From: Pseudomonadota bacterium
GTDB taxonomy: Bacteria; Pseudomonadota; Gammaproteobacteria; Burkholderiales; Burkholderiaceae_E
DNA: 64,000 nt
Assembly: GCA_023389055.1 (NCBI GenBank)
Contig: JAEWFA010000053.1
Coordinates: 96,402-160,401 of the forward strand
Direction of reading: 5' to 3'
In this document: positions 40,410 to 47,837 of the stretch, piece by piece
Position numbering within the stretch: position 1 is the stretch's first letter
How the letters are laid out: the number at the start of each line of letters is the position of its first letter
Notes under the pieces: model-generated
Database searches by the model: none
Seen by the model: the letters and a program-made list of their open reading frames with translations, nothing else
What the model was told of the DNA's origin: nothing
Made by a program: the position numbers and the translations under genes

Positions 40410-41256
40410 CGAGCGCCGCGGCGAGGGCCTGGCGCCGCGCCGGTCGCGGCGCATCTACCTGTTGCCCAACGCGTTCACGACCGCGTCGCTATTCTGCGGC
40501 TTCTACGCGATCGTGCAGGCGATGAACGTTCGCTTCGAGGCGGCGGCGATCGCCATCTTCATCGCGATGGTGCTCGACAGCCTCGATGGGCGCGTCGCGC
40601 GAATGACGAACACGCAGAGCGCCTTCGGCGAGCAGTACGACAGCCTGTCCGACATGGTGTCGTTCGGCGCGGCTCCCGCGCTCGTCATCTACGAGTGGTC
40701 GTTGCGCGGCCTGGGCAAATGGGGCTGGCTCGCGGCGTTCGTGTACGTGGCGGGCGCGGCGTTGCGGCTGGCGCGGTTCAACACGAACATCGGCGTGGTC
40801 GACAAGCGCTTCTTCCAGGGGCTGCCCAGTCCGGCGGCCGCCGCGCTCGTCGCCGGGCTCGTCTGGATCGTCACCGACCTGCGCGCCACGCAGTGGATCT
40901 CGGTGACCGGCGAGGATCTCGGCTGGCTGTCGTTCGTCCTCACGGTCTACGCCGGCCTCACGATGGTGTCGAACGTTCCGTTCTACAGCTTCAAGGACAT
41001 CGACCTGAAGAAGAGCGTGCCGTTCATCTTCGTGATCGGTGTCGTGATGATCTTCGTTCTGGTGTCCTCCGATCCGCCGTCGGTCCTGTTCGCGCTGTTC
41101 CTGCTGTACGGCGTCTCCGGCTGGCTGCTGTGGCTGTGGCGTTGGCGCCGCGGCGAGGTGCAGTTCGCGCGTCGCCGCCGCTGGAACGAGCCCGAGGATC
41201 TCGACGACGACGAAGTCGACGACGGCGACCCGCGCGACGAGTTGCGCGATCGGTGA
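40402..41256 (+). CDS. pssA: CDP-diacylglycerol-serine O-phosphatidyltransferase
   Basis: The 284-residue membrane enzyme makes phosphatidylserine, the substrate of the Psd encoded just upstream. The CDP-alcohol phosphotransferase motif is complete: DSLDGRVARMTNTQSAFG followed by EQYDSLSD. About six to eight membrane segments follow, then a hydrophilic, strongly acidic C-terminus (EPEDLDDDEVDDGDPRDE). The start is GTG 40402, overlapping psd by eight bases. Confidence 0.94.
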   Translation: MPDERRGEGLAPRRSRRIYLLPNAFTTASLFCGFYAIVQAMNVRFEAAAIAIFIAMVLDSLDGRVARMTNTQSAFGEQYDSLSDMVSFGAAPALVIYEWSLRGLGKWGWLAAFVYVAGAALRLARFNTNIGVVDKRFFQGLPSPAAAALVAGLVWIVTDLRATQWISVTGEDLGWLSFVLTVYAGLTMVSNVPFYSFKDIDLKKSVPFIFVIGVVMIFVLVSSDPPSVLFALFLLYGVSGWLLWLWRWRRGEVQFARRRRWNEPEDLDDDEVDDGDPRDELRDR

Positions 41257-41281
41257 AACCGTCGCGCGCGGGGACGGGCGT

Positions 41282-41311
41282 TTGACCCTGCCACGGCGCG
41301 CATCCTAGAAT
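41282..41311 (+). promoter_or_regulatory. Sigma-70 promoter of tpiA
   Basis: TTGACC (41282-41287), 18-base spacer, TAGAAT (41306-41311), in the 91-base gap before tpiA. The predicted transcript would start about 30 bases before ATG 41348. Confidence 0.6.
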
Positions 41312-41347
41312 GCTCGGTTTCCCCGCGTAGCGCATACCGCCCCCCGA

Positions 41348-42205
41348 ATGAAGACACGCAAGCCGCTCGTCGCCGGCAACTGGAAGATGAACGGCGATAC
41401 GGTGTTCAACGAGCACCTGCTGGGCGAGTTGCGCGCCAGCCTCGAGCGTGAGCCTCTCGCCGCGATCGAGGTCGCCGTATGTCCGCCTTTCCCGTACCTG
41501 GCGCAGGCGGCCAATCGCCTGGCCGGCAGCGCGATCGAGTGGGGCGCGCAGAACGTCTGTGACAGCCCCAACGGCGCGTTCACCGGCGAGGTCTCGGCAA
41601 CGATGCTCGTCGACCTCGGCTGTCGCTGGGTCATCATCGGGCATTCCGAGCGACGCCAGTCGATGGGCGAAACCGACGACGACGTCGCCGCGAAGCTCGC
41701 GATCGCCGCGGCGAACGGACTCGGCATCATCGCCTGCGTCGGCGAGACGCTCGAGGAACGCGAGGCGGGTCGTACGGAGAGCGTTCTCGCTCGCCAGGTC
41801 GATGCGCTCGCGCGCGCGGCGAGCGCGGCGCAGCGCAACGACGACGCCGTCGCGCCGATGCCCGCCGAACGCTTCGTGCTCGCCTACGAGCCCGTGTGGG
41901 CGATCGGCACCGGCCGCAGCGCTTCGCCCGAGATCGCGCAGCAGGCGCATGCCTTCATCCGTTCGCGCCTGGGCGCGCTCGACGGCGAGGGCGGGGCCAC
42001 GCGAATCCTGTACGGCGGCAGCGTCAAGCCCGACAACGCGCAGAGCCTGTTCGCGAGACCCGACGTCGACGGCGGCCTGATCGGCGGCGCCGCGTTGATT
42101 GCCGAAGATTTCTTTGCGATTTGCCGAGCCGCGCAAGCGCAGGGTCAAGCCGCGCAGGCGCACGGCGCAGCGCCGACGCGACGCGGCGATCCGGCTGCGC
42201 GCTGA
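41348..42205 (+). CDS. tpiA: Triosephosphate isomerase
   Basis: The 285-residue TIM barrel interconverts glyceraldehyde 3-phosphate and dihydroxyacetone phosphate. Active-site residues are Lys in VAGNWKMNG, His in VIIGHSERRQ and Glu in LAYEPVWAIGTG. The phosphate loop is ILYGGSVKPDN. The end carries an extra Ala/Gln/Arg-rich tail of about 25 residues compared with the usual 250. It is followed by secG, a common order. Confidence 0.96.
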   Translation: MKTRKPLVAGNWKMNGDTVFNEHLLGELRASLEREPLAAIEVAVCPPFPYLAQAANRLAGSAIEWGAQNVCDSPNGAFTGEVSATMLVDLGCRWVIIGHSERRQSMGETDDDVAAKLAIAAANGLGIIACVGETLEEREAGRTESVLARQVDALARAASAAQRNDDAVAPMPAERFVLAYEPVWAIGTGRSASPEIAQQAHAFIRSRLGALDGEGGATRILYGGSVKPDNAQSLFARPDVDGGLIGGAALIAEDFFAICRAAQAQGQAAQAHGAAPTRRGDPAAR

Positions 42206-42230
42206 CTCACCTGATTCGAGGAGTAGTTCG

Positions 42231-42671
42231 ATGCCCTGGCTGGTCAATCTGCTGATGGTCGTGCAGGTGCTCGCTGCACTGGGGGTGATCCTGCTCGTGC
42301 TGTTGCAGCACGGCAAAGGCGCCGACATGGGTGCCGCGTTCGGCGGCGGCGCTTCGGGCAGCCTGTTCGGCGCGAGCGGTTCGGCCAACTTCCTGAGCCG
42401 CTTCACGGCGATCCTCGCCGTTGCGTTCTTCGCCAGCACGCTCGTGCTGGCGATGTTCGGCCACCGCCGCATCGAGGCGCCTGCGAGCGTGATGGAAAGC
42501 GCGCCTCCTGCGTCGGCACCCGTGACCGCGCCGCGTCCTTCCGACGTCCCCTCCACGGCGCCGGCTTCGAGCGACGCACCGCCCTCGGGTGGCGCTGCCG
42601 GTACTGCTGCGCTCGCCCCACCGTCGGCTCCCGCCGGCAGCGGTTTTGGAGCGAGCGACGTTCCGCAGTAG
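42231..42671 (+). CDS. secG: SecG subunit of the protein translocase
   Basis: The 146-residue protein has two membrane segments (LLMVVQVLAALGVILLVLLQ and FTAILAVAFFASTLVLAMF) with the conserved KGADMGAAFGGGASGSLFG between them. SecG assists the SecYE channel. The C-terminal half is a long Pro/Ala/Ser tail not needed by the family core. GAGGAG precedes ATG 42231. The promoter of the tRNA-Leu overlaps its last codons. Confidence 0.94.
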   Translation: MPWLVNLLMVVQVLAALGVILLVLLQHGKGADMGAAFGGGASGSLFGASGSANFLSRFTAILAVAFFASTLVLAMFGHRRIEAPASVMESAPPASAPVTAPRPSDVPSTAPASSDAPPSGGAAGTAALAPPSAPAGSGFGASDVPQ

Positions 42672-42674
42672 AAT
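42646..42674 (+). promoter_or_regulatory. Promoter of tRNA-Leu and possibly the nuo operon
   Basis: TTGGAG (42646-42651), a 17-base spacer, and TAGAAT (42669-42674), followed by a GC-rich discriminator (AGCGGGC) typical of stable-RNA promoters. It is inside the end of secG. As nuoA begins 15 bases after the tRNA, part of nuo transcription may come from here. Confidence 0.5.
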
Positions 42675-42702
42675 AGCGGGCTTTCTTCGCGATGCGATTC
42701 GT

Positions 42703-42787
42703 GCCGACGTGGTGGAATTGGTAGACACGCTATCTTGAGGGGGTAGTGGCGAAAGCTGTGCGAGTTCGAGTCTCGCCGTCGGCACCA
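42703..42787 (+). tRNA. tRNA-Leu (anticodon GAG)
   Basis: An 85-base class II tRNA. The acceptor GCCGACG pairs with CGTCGGC, followed by discriminator A and encoded CCA. The anticodon stem CTATC/GGTAG closes the loop TTGAGGG, giving GAG, which reads CUC and CUU. The T arm is GCGAGTTCGAGTCTCGC. The variable arm is about 13-14 bases. It lies between secG and nuoA. Confidence 0.95.
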
Positions 42788-42801
42788 GTCAGGATGTCTT
42801 G

Positions 42802-43158
42802 ATGCTCGAAAATTACCTGCCCGTCCTGCTATTCATCCTGGTGGGCATTGCCGTCGGCATCGGTCCGATGCTCATCGGCAAGCTGCTCGGGCCTACCCGC
42901 CCCGATCCCGAGAAGCTCTCCCCCTACGAGTGCGGCTTCGAAGCCTTCGAAGACGCCCGCATGCGATTCGACGTTCGCTACTACCTGGTGGCGATCCTGT
43001 TCATCCTCTTCGATCTCGAGATCGCCTTCCTGTTCCCGTGGGCCGTCTCGCTCGATGCGATCGGATTCTTCGGATTCGTCTCGATGATGATCTTCCTGGC
43101 GATTCTGGTCGTCGGGTTCCTGTTCGAGTGGAAACGGGGCGCGCTCGACTGGGAGTGA
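42802..43158 (+). CDS. nuoA: NADH-quinone oxidoreductase subunit A
   Basis: The 118-residue membrane protein of complex I has three membrane segments and the conserved loop LSPYECGFEAFEDARMRFDVRYYLVAILFILFDLE, next to the quinone site. ATG 42802 is 14 bases after the tRNA-Leu end. It opens the 14-gene nuo operon. Confidence 0.96.
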   Translation: MLENYLPVLLFILVGIAVGIGPMLIGKLLGPTRPDPEKLSPYECGFEAFEDARMRFDVRYYLVAILFILFDLEIAFLFPWAVSLDAIGFFGFVSMMIFLAILVVGFLFEWKRGALDWE

Positions 43159-43207
43159 ACGCGTAGCGGGCGCGCCACCGCCATTCAATGGCCCGGAGGG
43201 GCTTTCG

Positions 43208-43684
43208 ATGGGCATCGAAGGAGTACTGAACCAGGGTTTCGTCACGACGCAGCTCGACAAGCTCGTCAACTGGACGCGAACCGGATCGATGTGGCCGATG
43301 ACCTTCGGCCTGGCGTGTTGCGCCGTGGAAATGATGCATGCCGGCGCGGCGCGATACGACATGGATCGCTTCGGCGTCATGTTCCGTCCCAGTCCCCGGC
43401 AGTCCGACGTGATGATCGTCGCGGGCACGCTGTGCAACAAGATGGCGCCGGCGCTGCGCAAGGTCTACGACCAGATGCCCGAACCCCGCTGGGTCATTTC
43501 GATGGGTTCGTGCGCCAACGGCGGGGGTTACTACCACTATTCGTATTCGGTCGTGCGCGGCTGCGACCGCATCGTCCCGGTCGACATCTACGTGCCGGGT
43601 TGCCCGCCCACCGCCGAAGCGCTGATCTACGGAATCATCCAGCTGCAGGACAAGATCCGGCGCACCAGCACGATCGCCCGCTAG
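43208..43684 (+). CDS. nuoB: NADH-quinone oxidoreductase subunit B
   Basis: The 158-residue peripheral-arm protein carries the N2 4Fe-4S cluster next to the quinone site. The four cysteines are visible in FGLACCAVEMMHA (adjacent pair), SMGSCANGGGYYHYSYS and YVPGCPPTAEALI. CGGAGGGG precedes ATG 43208 closely. Confidence 0.96.
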   Translation: MGIEGVLNQGFVTTQLDKLVNWTRTGSMWPMTFGLACCAVEMMHAGAARYDMDRFGVMFRPSPRQSDVMIVAGTLCNKMAPALRKVYDQMPEPRWVISMGSCANGGGYYHYSYSVVRGCDRIVPVDIYVPGCPPTAEALIYGIIQLQDKIRRTSTIAR

Positions 43685-43689
43685 TCGCG

Positions 43690-44364
43690 ATGCCCGAGAC
43701 CCCCGCTTCCCGACCGGCCGAGCCTGCCATGAACGCCGACGCCCCCGCCACCGCGCTGCAGGCGCTCGAACGGGCGCTGCGCGATGCGCTCGGCGAGGCG
43801 CTGCGCGGTCTCGTCGTGCGGCTCGGCGAGATCACCGTCGAGATCGACCCGGCGAGGCACGAGGCGATCGCGCTGCGGCTGCGCGACGACCCGCGGCTGC
43901 GTTTCGACACGATGATCGACCTGTGCGGCGTCGATTACGCCGGCTACCGCGACGGCAACTGGCAGCGCCAGCGCTTCGCGGTCGTGCTGCACCTGCTGTC
44001 GGTCGAGCTGAACCATCGCGTGCGCGTGCGCAGTTTCTGCGCCGACGACGAGTTCCCGGTCATCGCTTCGGTCACCGGCGTGTGGCCGACGGCCAACTGG
44101 TTCGAGCGCGAGGCCTTCGATCTCTACGGCATCGTCTTCGAGGGGCATCCGGACCTGCGCCGCATCCTCACCGACTACGGTTTCGTCGGGCATCCGTTCC
44201 GTAAAGACTTCCCCGTCAGCGGCCACGTCGAGATGCGCTACGACCCGGAGCAGCAGCGCGTGATCTATCAGCCGGTCACGATTCCGGCGCGCGAGATCGT
44301 GCAGCGGGTGATCCGCGAGGAGGGGTACGGGCCGTCGTACGAAGGACGCGAGATCCGTGGCTGA
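43690..44364 (+). CDS. nuoC: NADH-quinone oxidoreductase subunit C
   Basis: The 224-residue 30-kDa subunit of the peripheral arm has the signature ANWFEREAFDLYGIVFEGHPDLRRILTDYGF and GHPFRKDFPVSGHVEMRYD. The first 40 residues are variable; ATG 43729 is an alternative start. It begins five bases after nuoB. Unlike the other nuo junctions, it is followed by 281 bases of structured repeats before nuoD. Confidence 0.95.
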   Translation: MPETPASRPAEPAMNADAPATALQALERALRDALGEALRGLVVRLGEITVEIDPARHEAIALRLRDDPRLRFDTMIDLCGVDYAGYRDGNWQRQRFAVVLHLLSVELNHRVRVRSFCADDEFPVIASVTGVWPTANWFEREAFDLYGIVFEGHPDLRRILTDYGFVGHPFRKDFPVSGHVEMRYDPEQQRVIYQPVTIPAREIVQRVIREEGYGPSYEGREIRG

Positions 44365-44380
44365 TTCTTTGTCTGCACCC

Positions 44381-44680
44381 TCAATCTTGGCTTCGGCCGG
44401 CGGCTTCGCCGCCTTGACGTCCGCTGCGCGGACGTTAGCCTTCGCCGAAATTCAGCGTGTATCGAGCTGTGAACCGGCGTTGGTGACGGGGTAAGCGCTG
44501 TGGCGGATATCAAGAATTACACGCTGAATTTTGGCTGCGGCCGTCCGGCTTCGCCGGCCTTGACTTCCGCTGTGCGGAAGTCAGCCTTCGCCGAAATTGA
44601 GCGTGTAACGCGCTGTGAACCGCCGTTGGCGGTGGGGTAAGAGTCGTGGCAGATATCAAGAATTACACGCTCAATTTTGG
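44381..44680. repeat. Tandem structured element between nuoC and nuoD
   Basis: Two tandem units (44381-44524 and 44525-44670, 144 and 146 bases) plus a third boundary copy formed by the start of nuoD. Each unit has three potential stems: GGCGGC/GCCGCC-type with a TTC loop, an 8-9 bp stem with a TGC or TGT loop (44417-44435 and 44562-44582), and a long-range 18-base arm pair (44444-44461 with 44518-44535; 44590-44607 with 44664-44681) with one G-U pair. Differences between units are compensated across the stems. The 3' arm of the second pair is nuoD codons 7-12, and the nuoD start lies in the loop. Confidence 0.85.
44500..44640 (+). CDS. Short upstream ORF duplicating the nuoD N-terminus
   Basis: GTG 44500 opens a 46-codon frame whose first 12 residues, MADIKNYTLNFG, equal those of NuoD, after which it reads through the hairpin region and stops at TAA 44640, six bases before the nuoD start. 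The upstream bases GACGGGGTAAG mirror those of the real gene (GGTGGGGTAAG), so ribosomes could start here. It may be a by-product of the duplication or a functional leader; nothing else supports a peptide function. Confidence 0.4.
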   Translation: MADIKNYTLNFGCGRPASPALTSAVRKSAFAEIERVTRCEPPLAVG

Positions 44681-45899
44681 CCCCCAGCATCCGGCCGCGC
44701 ACGGCGTGCTGCGGCTGGTGCTCGAGCTCGACGGCGAGATCGTGCAGCGGGCCGACCCGCACATCGGGCTGCTGCACCGGGCCACCGAGAAGCTCGCCGA
44801 GACGCGCACGTACCTGCAGAACGTTCCGTACATGGATCGGCTCGATTACGTGTCGATGATGTCGAACGAGCATGCGTACGTGATGGCGGTCGAGCGGCTG
44901 CTCGGCATCGAGGTGCCGCTGCGCGCGCAGTTCATCCGCGTGATGTTCGACGAGATCACGCGCATCCTGAACCACCTGCTGTGGATCGGCGCGCACGGCC
45001 TGGACGTCGGTGCGATGGCCGTGTTCCTCTACGCGTTCCGCGAGCGCGAAGACCTGATGGACGTCTACGAGGCGGTATCGGGCGCGCGCATGCACGCGGC
45101 CTACTACCGGCCGGGCGGCGTCTATCGCGACCTGCCCGACACGATGCCGAAGTACCGCGCAACGAAGTTTCGCGGCGACGCGGCGGTGCGCGAGTTGAAC
45201 CGAGACCGTGAAGGATCGGTGCTCGACTTCATCGAGGCGTTCACGAACCGCTTCCCCGGCTACGTCGACGAATACGAGACGCTGCTCACGGAGAACCGGA
45301 TCTGGAAGCAGCGGCTGGTCGGCGTCGGCGTCGTCGACGCCGATCGCGCGAAGGCGCTCGGCTTCACCGGTCCGATGCTGCGCGGCTCGGGCGTCGCATG
45401 GGATCTTCGCAAGATGCAGCCGTACGAGGTCTACGACCTCGTCGACTTCGACATCCCGGTCGGCACCAACGGCGACAGCTACGACCGCTATCTCGTGCGC
45501 GTGCAGGAGATGCGCGAGAGCAACCGCATCATCAAGCAGTGCGTCGAGTGGCTGCGCAACAACCCGGGTCCGGTGATCGTCGACAACCACAAGGTCGCGC
45601 CGCCGCCGCGCGTCGAGATGAAGAGCGGCATGGAACAGTTGATCCATCACTTCAAGCTCTTCAGCGAAGGCATGCACGTGCCGGAGGGCGAGGCCTACGC
45701 GGCGGTCGAGCATCCGAAAGGCGAGTTCGGCATCTACCTGATCTCCGACGGCGCGAACAAGCCGTGGCGAATGAAGATCCGCGCGGCCGGCTTCGCGCAC
45801 CTGGCGGCGATGGACGAGATGGTGCGCGGTCACATGCTCAGCGACGTGACCACGATGATGGGCACGCTCGACATCGTGTTCGGCGAGATCGACCGCTGA
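44646..45899 (+). CDS. nuoD: NADH-quinone oxidoreductase subunit D
   Basis: The 417-residue 49-kDa subunit forms the quinone pocket with NuoB. Visible are NFGPQHPAAHGVLRLVLELDGE (quinone-binding His), DPHIGLLHRATEKLAE and the C-terminal DVTTMMGTLDIVFGEIDR. The start is GTG 46 codons after a duplicated copy of itself. The region of the start codon can fold into the loop of a strong stem (see the repeat at 44381-44680), so initiation may be controlled. Confidence 0.96.
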   Translation: MADIKNYTLNFGPQHPAAHGVLRLVLELDGEIVQRADPHIGLLHRATEKLAETRTYLQNVPYMDRLDYVSMMSNEHAYVMAVERLLGIEVPLRAQFIRVMFDEITRILNHLLWIGAHGLDVGAMAVFLYAFREREDLMDVYEAVSGARMHAAYYRPGGVYRDLPDTMPKYRATKFRGDAAVRELNRDREGSVLDFIEAFTNRFPGYVDEYETLLTENRIWKQRLVGVGVVDADRAKALGFTGPMLRGSGVAWDLRKMQPYEVYDLVDFDIPVGTNGDSYDRYLVRVQEMRESNRIIKQCVEWLRNNPGPVIVDNHKVAPPPRVEMKSGMEQLIHHFKLFSEGMHVPEGEAYAAVEHPKGEFGIYLISDGANKPWRMKIRAAGFAHLAAMDEMVRGHMLSDVTTMMGTLDIVFGEIDR

Positions 45900-45933
45900 C
45901 GCTCCGCCACGCGCATCCCACCGCATCCAGACC

Positions 45934-46476
45934 ATGAACGCCGTACCCCAAGCCCGACGACTGCTCAGCGACCAGGCCTACGCGCGCATCGATCGCGAAC
46001 TGCAGAAGTATCCGCCCGAGCGCAAGCGCTCGGCCGTGATCGCCGCGCTCGCGCTCGCGCAGGACGAGTACGGCTGGGTGTCGCAGGAAGTGATCGAGGA
46101 CGTCGCCCGCCATCTCGGCCTGCCGAACGTGGCGGTCTACGAGGTCGCGAGCTTCTACACGCTGTTCAACACGAAGCCGGTCGGCAGATACAAGCTTTCG
46201 GTCTGCACGAACCTGCCGTGCGCGCTGCACGACGGCGCCAAGGCCGGCGAGTACCTGAAGGAGCGCCTGGGCATCGACTACGGCCAGACGACGCCCGACG
46301 GGATGTTCACGCTGATGGAGAGCGAGTGCCTGGGCTCGTGCGGCGAGGCGCCGGTGCTGCTGGTGAACAACAAGCGCATGTGCAGCTTCATGGGCAATGC
46401 GCAGCTCGATGCGCTGCTCGACGAGTTGCGCGGGCAGGCCGCGCAGGACGCGAACGGAGACGACCGTGGGCGCTAA
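45934..46476 (+). CDS. nuoE: NADH-quinone oxidoreductase subunit E
   Basis: The 180-residue 24-kDa subunit has a thioredoxin-like fold with a 2Fe-2S cluster. The cysteines lie in VCTNLPCALHDG and ESECLGSCGEAPVLLVNN. A helical N-terminus precedes it. Its last codons overlap the nuoF start. Confidence 0.95.
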   Translation: MNAVPQARRLLSDQAYARIDRELQKYPPERKRSAVIAALALAQDEYGWVSQEVIEDVARHLGLPNVAVYEVASFYTLFNTKPVGRYKLSVCTNLPCALHDGAKAGEYLKERLGIDYGQTTPDGMFTLMESECLGSCGEAPVLLVNNKRMCSFMGNAQLDALLDELRGQAAQDANGDDRGR

Positions 46477-47803
46477 GGATCTGCTGATCGAGACCCGCGA
46501 GCAGGCCACCTGCTTCCACGGTCGGCACATCCAGCCGCAGATCTACGCCGGGCTCACGTCGCCCGACGGCTGGCATCTGAAGGACTACGAGGCGCGCGAC
46601 GGCTACCAGGCGCTGCGCAAGATCCTCTCCGAGGGGATCACGCCCGAGCAGGTCATCGCCGAGCTCAAGGCGTCGGGGCTGCGCGGGCGCGGCGGCGCGG
46701 GCTTTCCCACCGGCCTGAAGTGGAGCTTCATGCCGCGCCAGCATCCGGGGCCGAAGTACCTGGTATGCAACTCCGACGAGGGCGAGCCGGGCACTTTCAA
46801 GGACCGCGACATCCTTCGCTACAACCCGCACATCGTCATCGAGGGGATGGCGATCGCGGCCTACGCGATGGGCATCACGGCCGGCTACAACTACATTCAC
46901 GGCGAGATCTGGGAAACCTACGAGCGCTTCGAGCAGGCGCTCGACGAAGCGCGCGCCGCCGGCTACATCGGCCAGCGAATCCTCGGCACGGACTTCTCGT
47001 TCGAGTTGCACGCGTTCCACGGCTACGGCGCGTACATCTGCGGCGAGGAAACCGCGATGCTCGAATCGCTCGAGGGCAAGAAGGGCTGGCCGCGCTTCAA
47101 GCCGCCGTTTCCCGCGAGCCACGGCCTGTACGGCAAGCCCACGACGATCAACAACACGGAAACGCTGGCCGCGGTGCCGTGGATCATCCGCAACGGCGGA
47201 CAGAAGTACCTCGAGGTCGGACGTCCGAACAACGGCGGCACGAAGATCTTTTCGATGTCGGGCGACGTCGAGCACCCCGGAAACTACGAAGTCCCGCTCG
47301 GCACGCCGTTCGCAAAGCTGCTCGAGCTTGCAGGCGGGATGCGCGGCGGGCGCAAGATCAAGATGGTGATCCCCGGCGGCTCGTCGATGCCGGTGCTGCC
47401 CGGCGACGTGATGATGGCCACCGACATGGACTACGACTCGATCGTCAAGGCCGGGTCGATGCTCGGTTCCGGGGCGGTCATCGTCATGGACGAGACGCGC
47501 TGCGCGGTGAAGTCGCTGCTGCGCCTGTCGTACTTCTATTTCGAGGAGTCGTGCGGACAGTGCACGCCGTGCCGCGAAGGCACCGGTTGGCTGTGGCGCA
47601 TCGTGCATCGCATCGAGCACGGCGAAGGCACGCTGGACGACCTCGACGAGCTCGATCGCATCGCCTACAACATCCAGGGCCGTACGATCTGCGCGCTGGG
47701 TGACGCCGCGGCGATGCCGGTGCGGGCGTTCCTGAAGCACTACCGCGACGAGTTCGCGCACCACGTCGAGCACAAGAGCTGCCTCGTGCCGACCTACGTC
47801 TGA
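46466..47803 (+). CDS. nuoF: NADH-quinone oxidoreductase subunit F
   Basis: The 445-residue subunit binds NADH and FMN and holds the N3 4Fe-4S cluster. Motifs are GLRGRGGAGFPTGLKWSF (NADH), VCNSDEGEPGTFKDRDI (FMN) and the cysteines in EESCGQCTPCREGTGW plus a later Cys in GRTICALGD. GTG 46466 (GGAG eight bases upstream) overlaps nuoE by 11 bases. Confidence 0.95.
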   Translation: MGAKDLLIETREQATCFHGRHIQPQIYAGLTSPDGWHLKDYEARDGYQALRKILSEGITPEQVIAELKASGLRGRGGAGFPTGLKWSFMPRQHPGPKYLVCNSDEGEPGTFKDRDILRYNPHIVIEGMAIAAYAMGITAGYNYIHGEIWETYERFEQALDEARAAGYIGQRILGTDFSFELHAFHGYGAYICGEETAMLESLEGKKGWPRFKPPFPASHGLYGKPTTINNTETLAAVPWIIRNGGQKYLEVGRPNNGGTKIFSMSGDVEHPGNYEVPLGTPFAKLLELAGGMRGGRKIKMVIPGGSSMPVLPGDVMMATDMDYDSIVKAGSMLGSGAVIVMDETRCAVKSLLRLSYFYFEESCGQCTPCREGTGWLWRIVHRIEHGEGTLDDLDELDRIAYNIQGRTICALGDAAAMPVRAFLKHYRDEFAHHVEHKSCLVPTYV

Positions 47804-47837
47804 CAGCGCGAAGCGGCGTTCACGAACCGGAATCGAG

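Noticed and set aside
42703..42787. tRNA-Leu as an integration site for a mobile element
   Set aside because: The tRNA is followed directly by nuoA; no integrase or duplicated tRNA end was seen.
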